NCBI GenBank assembly: GCA_021778785.1
Contig: JAJYBX010000123.1
Coordinates: 1 to 6,410, forward strand
DNA from: Acidobacteriota bacterium
GTDB lineage: Bacteria > Acidobacteriota > Holophagae > Holophagales > Holophagaceae
DNA length: 6,410 bases
Reading direction: 5' to 3'
Part shown: positions 4,353 to 6,410 of the stretch, piece after piece
How the letters are laid out: each line of letters starts with the position of its first letter
How positions within the stretch are numbered: position 1 is the first letter of the stretch
Notes under the pieces: generated by a model
The model's database searches: none
Seen by the model: only the letters and a program-made list of their open reading frames with translations
Told to the model about the DNA's origin: nothing
Program-made: the position numbers and the translations under genes

Positions 4353-6410
4353 ATGACGACCCTCGCCGCCCTCCTCCGCGACAAGGTCCTCCTGCTGGAC
4401 GGCGGCATGGGCACCCAGATCTTCGCCCGGAAGCCCACGGTGGAGGACTACGGCGGCGCGGCCCTGGAGGGCTGCGTGGACCTGCTCACGGAACGCCGCC
4501 CCCAGTGGATCCGCGAGATCCACGAGAGCTACTTCCGCGCCGGCGCCGATGCCGTGGAGACCAACACCTTCGGTGCGAACCCCCTGGTGCTCGGCGAGTT
4601 CGGCCTGGCGGACAAGGCCCGCGCCCTGAACGTGCAGGCGGCGTCGCTGGCGAAGGAGGTGGCCCGCAACTTCGACCGCCCCCGCTTCGTCCTCGGCTCC
4701 GTGGGCCCCGGCACCAAGCTCATCACCCTGGGCCACGTGGCCTACGCCACCCTGCTGGCCTCGTACCGCGTGCAGATGGACGGCCTCCTGGAAGGCGGCG
4801 TGGATGGCATCCTCATCGAGACCTGCCAGGACCTGGGCCAGATCAAGGTGGCCGTGCGGGCCGCGAAGGAGGCCATGGCCGCCGCGAAGCGGAAGGTGCC
4901 GCTCTGGGTCCAGGCCACGGTGGAGACCACGGGCACCCTGCTGGTGGGCTCGGAGATCGGCGCCGTGCTGGCCAGCGTGGAGCCCCTGGGCCTCGACGTG
5001 CTGGGCCTCAACTGCGCCACGGGCCCCGACGAGATGCACGCGCACCTCCAGACCCTGGCGGAGGCAAGCCCCTTCGCCCTCTCCTGCCTGCCCAACGCGG
5101 GCCTGCCCCTGAACGTGGACGGCCAGGTGGCCTACCCGCTGGGGCCCGAGGCCTTCGCGGGGAAGGTGCTGCATGCCGCGTCCGAGTTCGGCCTGGCCAT
5201 CGTGGGCGGCTGCTGCGGCACCACGCCCGACCACATCCGGGCCCTGGCCCCCGGCGTGGAGCGCCTGTCGCCGCCACGCCGCGAACCGAAGCTGGAGCGC
5301 AGCGCCGCCAGCCTCTACCAGGCCGTCACCCTCCGGCAGGAACCGGCCCCCCTCATCGTAGGCGAGCGCACCAACGCGAACGGCTCGAAGAAGTTCCGCG
5401 ACCTGCTGGCGGCGGAGGACTGGGACGGCCTCGTGGGCATCGCCCGGGAGCAGCAGCGGGAGGGTGCCCACCTCCTGGACCTCTGCGTGGCCTACGTGGG
5501 CCGCGACGAGGCGCGGGACATGGACGCGCTCCTCAGCCGCCTCGTCACCCAGGTGACGCCGCCCCTCATGATCGACAGCACCGAGGTGCCGGTGGTCGAA
5601 CGGGCCCTCCAGCTCGCCCCCGGCAAGTGCGTGGTGAACTCCATCAACTTCGAGGACGGCGAGGGCAAGGCCCGCCGCATCCTTGAGCTTTGCCGCACCT
5701 ACGGCGCCGCCGTCGTCGCCCTCACCATCGACGAGCACGGCATGGCCAAGACCCGCGGGGAGAAGCTGGCCGTCGCCCGCCGCCTCCATGCCCTGGCCGT
5801 GGGGGACTATGGCCTGGATCCCGGCGACCTCATCCTGGATCCCCTCACCTTCACCCTCGGCAGCGGCGACGAGGCCTTCCGCGGCTCGGCCGTGGAGACC
5901 CTGGAAGCCATCCGCCTCATCAAGGCGGAACTGCCGGGCGTGCGCACCCTCCTCGGCGTGAGCAACGTGAGCTTCGGCCTGAACCCCGCCCCCCGCCACG
6001 TGCTGAACGCCCTCATGCTCTACCACGCGGTGCAGCAGGGCCTGGACCTGGCCATCTTCAATTCGTCCAAGGTCATCCCGGTCGCGAACATCGACCCCGA
6101 GGACCGGCAGATCGTCGAGGATCTGATCTACGACCGGCGCCGGGAAGGCTACGACCCCCTCAAGGCCCTCCTGGCCCGCTTCAGCAACCGCAAGGCGGCC
6201 GAGGTGGAGAACCGCCGCGCCGACCTGCCCGTGCTGGAACGCCTCCACCGCGACATCCTCGATGGCGAGAAGCAGGCCATCCTCACGGACGCGGACGAGG
6301 CCCTGCGCGACCACGATCCCCTGACGCTCATCAACGAGGTGCTGCTGGGCGCCATGAGGGTGGTGGGCGAGCGCTTCGGGGCCGGCGAGATGCAACTGCC
6401 CTTCGTGCTG
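4353..6410 (+). CDS. metH: Cobalamin-dependent methionine synthase, N-terminal 686 residues, 3' end outside window
   Basis: The enzyme transfers the methyl group of 5-methyltetrahydrofolate to homocysteine through methylcobalamin. The frame runs from ATG 4353 to the window edge without a stop. Residues about 1-310 are the homocysteine domain with an intact DGGMGT motif and all three zinc ligands: Cys221 (LNCATGP) and Cys287-Cys288 (GGCCGTTPDHI). Residues about 333-600 are the pterin-binding domain: GERTNANGS (337-345), Asp376 in LDLCVAYVGRDE, Asp408 in MIDSTE, Asn429 in NSINFEDGEG, then LDPLTFTLGSG and GVSNVSFGLNP. The fragment ends inside the helical cap of the cobalamin-binding region (VVGERFGAGEMQLPFV), just before the expected DxHxxG cobalamin-binding motif. 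Presence of a C-terminal AdoMet reactivation domain therefore cannot be judged. The pterin site has DLC where many MetH proteins have a D-x-N motif. The gene starts one nucleotide after the ferredoxin stop and probably belongs to the riboswitch-led transcript. Confidence 0.97.
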   Translation, partial: MTTLAALLRDKVLLLDGGMGTQIFARKPTVEDYGGAALEGCVDLLTERRPQWIREIHESYFRAGADAVETNTFGANPLVLGEFGLADKARALNVQAASLAKEVARNFDRPRFVLGSVGPGTKLITLGHVAYATLLASYRVQMDGLLEGGVDGILIETCQDLGQIKVAVRAAKEAMAAAKRKVPLWVQATVETTGTLLVGSEIGAVLASVEPLGLDVLGLNCATGPDEMHAHLQTLAEASPFALSCLPNAGLPLNVDGQVAYPLGPEAFAGKVLHAASEFGLAIVGGCCGTTPDHIRALAPGVERLSPPRREPKLERSAASLYQAVTLRQEPAPLIVGERTNANGSKKFRDLLAAEDWDGLVGIAREQQREGAHLLDLCVAYVGRDEARDMDALLSRLVTQVTPPLMIDSTEVPVVERALQLAPGKCVVNSINFEDGEGKARRILELCRTYGAAVVALTIDEHGMAKTRGEKLAVARRLHALAVGDYGLDPGDLILDPLTFTLGSGDEAFRGSAVETLEAIRLIKAELPGVRTLLGVSNVSFGLNPAPRHVLNALMLYHAVQQGLDLAIFNSSKVIPVANIDPEDRQIVEDLIYDRRREGYDPLKALLARFSNRKAAEVENRRADLPVLERLHRDILDGEKQAILTDADEALRDHDPLTLINEVLLGAMRVVGERFGAGEMQLPFVL

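Noticed and set aside
169..6395. Very long open frames on the - strand (about 600-700 codons at 169-1986, 1929-3980 and 4272-6395)
   Set aside because: They are antisense to well-supported genes, run across gene boundaries and the riboswitch, and have low-complexity Ala/Gly/His/Glu-rich translations typical of shadows in GC-rich DNA.

Overview
This is a 6.4 kb window of very GC-rich DNA in which every gene lies on the + strand. The strong third-position GC bias creates long open shadow frames on the opposite strand. The gene content and style would fit a high-GC Gram-negative such as the Acidobacteriota class Holophagae (Geothrix/Holophaga relatives). That assignment is an inference from general impression, not proven by any marker in the window.

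Region 1 (1-1872) is an envelope or exopolysaccharide unit. It contains the 3' end of a HEAT-repeat protein gene, whose stop codon overlaps the GTG start of a membrane-bound processive family 2 glycosyltransferase related to PgaC/IcaA, hyaluronan and cellulose synthases.

Region 2 (1873-2093) is non-coding. It holds a GC-rich hairpin after the glycosyltransferase, a possible promoter, and a clear SAM-I (S-box) riboswitch followed by a 67-nt stretch without a recognisable intrinsic terminator.

Region 3 (2094-6410) is a methionine/one-carbon cluster. First comes a YitJ-type fusion of a homocysteine S-methyltransferase-like domain to methylenetetrahydrofolate reductase. Next is a 116-nt gap filled by a large inverted repeat built from 8-nt units. 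Then come a small plant-type [2Fe-2S] ferredoxin gene and, one nucleotide after it, the first 686 codons of cobalamin-dependent methionine synthase metH, cut by the window edge.

The implied pathway is as follows. The reductase domain makes 5-methyltetrahydrofolate, MetH uses it to methylate homocysteine, and the product S-adenosylmethionine closes the loop through the riboswitch. The ferredoxin is well placed to supply electrons, for example to reactivate oxidised cobalamin in MetH.

The most unusual observation is that the homocysteine domain of the fusion protein lacks two of the three expected zinc-ligand cysteines, whereas the equivalent domain of MetH next door has all three. The fusion may therefore act only as a reductase, or its N-terminal half may have a changed role.
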